Positions 63,908 to 64,000 of a stretch of DNA of 64,000 nt are shown here, piece after piece. The notes below the pieces were generated by a model. That model did not search any database. It was given only the letters and a program-made list of their open reading frames with translations, and had not been told where the DNA came from. The position numbers and the translations under genes are program-made. Where the stretch lies: NCBI RefSeq assembly GCF_000765905.2, contig NZ_JRPL02000010.1, forward strand, positions 19,803 to 83,802, given 5' to 3'. How positions within the stretch are numbered: position 1 is the first letter of the stretch; every line of letters starts with the position of its first letter. Source of the stretch: Helicobacter trogontum (GTDB lineage Bacteria > Campylobacterota > Campylobacteria > Campylobacterales > Helicobacteraceae).

Positions 63908-64000
63908 ATCTCTAATTAGTTTATTTTAGCTTAAAAAGAGTTAAAAATAAATTAATTGGTTGGGTGGGAGGGTAAAACAACTTTTAAAAGGATTTGAAAT

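Overview
The window reads as chromosome from a non-pylori, probably enterohepatic, Helicobacter (Campylobacterota). It is AT-rich, with TATAAT -10 boxes and no conserved -35, short intergenic gaps and TTG/GTG starts. Gene blocks match the order I recall from H. pylori: ppiD-like/ftsA/ftsZ (HP0977-HP0979) and rluD/FN3 lipoprotein/trmB/ftsE/ftsX/envC-like (HP0745-HP0750). An argB gene, absent from H. pylori to my knowledge, argues against that species. Species assignment is inference.

Layout. 1-8 kb: 3' part of purF, a YhcC-type radical SAM gene, a GNAT gene, a SPASM radical SAM gene, a universal stress protein, a MtaB-type methylthiotransferase, and a single ORF fusing RuvX to RsmH. 8-13 kb: argB, a frame-shifted phase-variable FkbM methyltransferase, a small HTH-like protein, an orphan amino-acid ABC ATPase. 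12-24 kb: two division clusters (ppiD-ftsA-ftsZ; ftsE-ftsX-envC with trmB, an FN3 lipoprotein and rluD) with nth between them, then a structured RNA resembling 6S RNA just upstream of purD. 24-39 kb: purD, dnaG, an ArsS-type kinase, flgG, a gamma-carbonic-anhydrase-like protein, an N-carbamoylputrescine amidase, small hypothetical proteins, a TupA-like ATP-grasp gene with an in-frame G13 tract, purU, an LPP20-family lipoprotein, a metallophosphoesterase, a low-molecular-weight tyrosine phosphatase. 39-50 kb: murC, a CvfB-like S1 protein, an SH3-like exported protein, a surface-glycan operon (GT2, GT11 fucosyltransferase, DegT aminotransferase), an M23 endopeptidase, a KefB-type antiporter, dnaB. 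50-63 kb: a CapA lipoprotein, gatA, an AtpZ-like protein, a histidine phosphatase, lptD, RDD proteins, sppA, a YagU-family protein, a TPR/zinc-ribbon protein, hemD.

The right edge changes character. After the second RDD gene comes a repeat-dense non-coding stretch, then a leftward S24/HTH phage-type repressor and a rightward promoter with perfect consensus TTGACA-N17-TATAAT. I read this as the left end of an integrated element, possibly a Mu-like prophage, continuing beyond the window.

Themes. Envelope and division genes dominate (FtsA/Z, FtsE/X/EnvC, MurC, M23, LptD, surface glycans). Purine metabolism is scattered (purF, purD, purU). Two glycan- or surface-type genes carry homopolymer tracts suited to phase variation, one ON (TupA-like) and one OFF (FkbM). 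Several housekeeping proteins carry long hydrophilic inserts or extensions. No tRNA, rRNA, IS element or CRISPR array was recognised.
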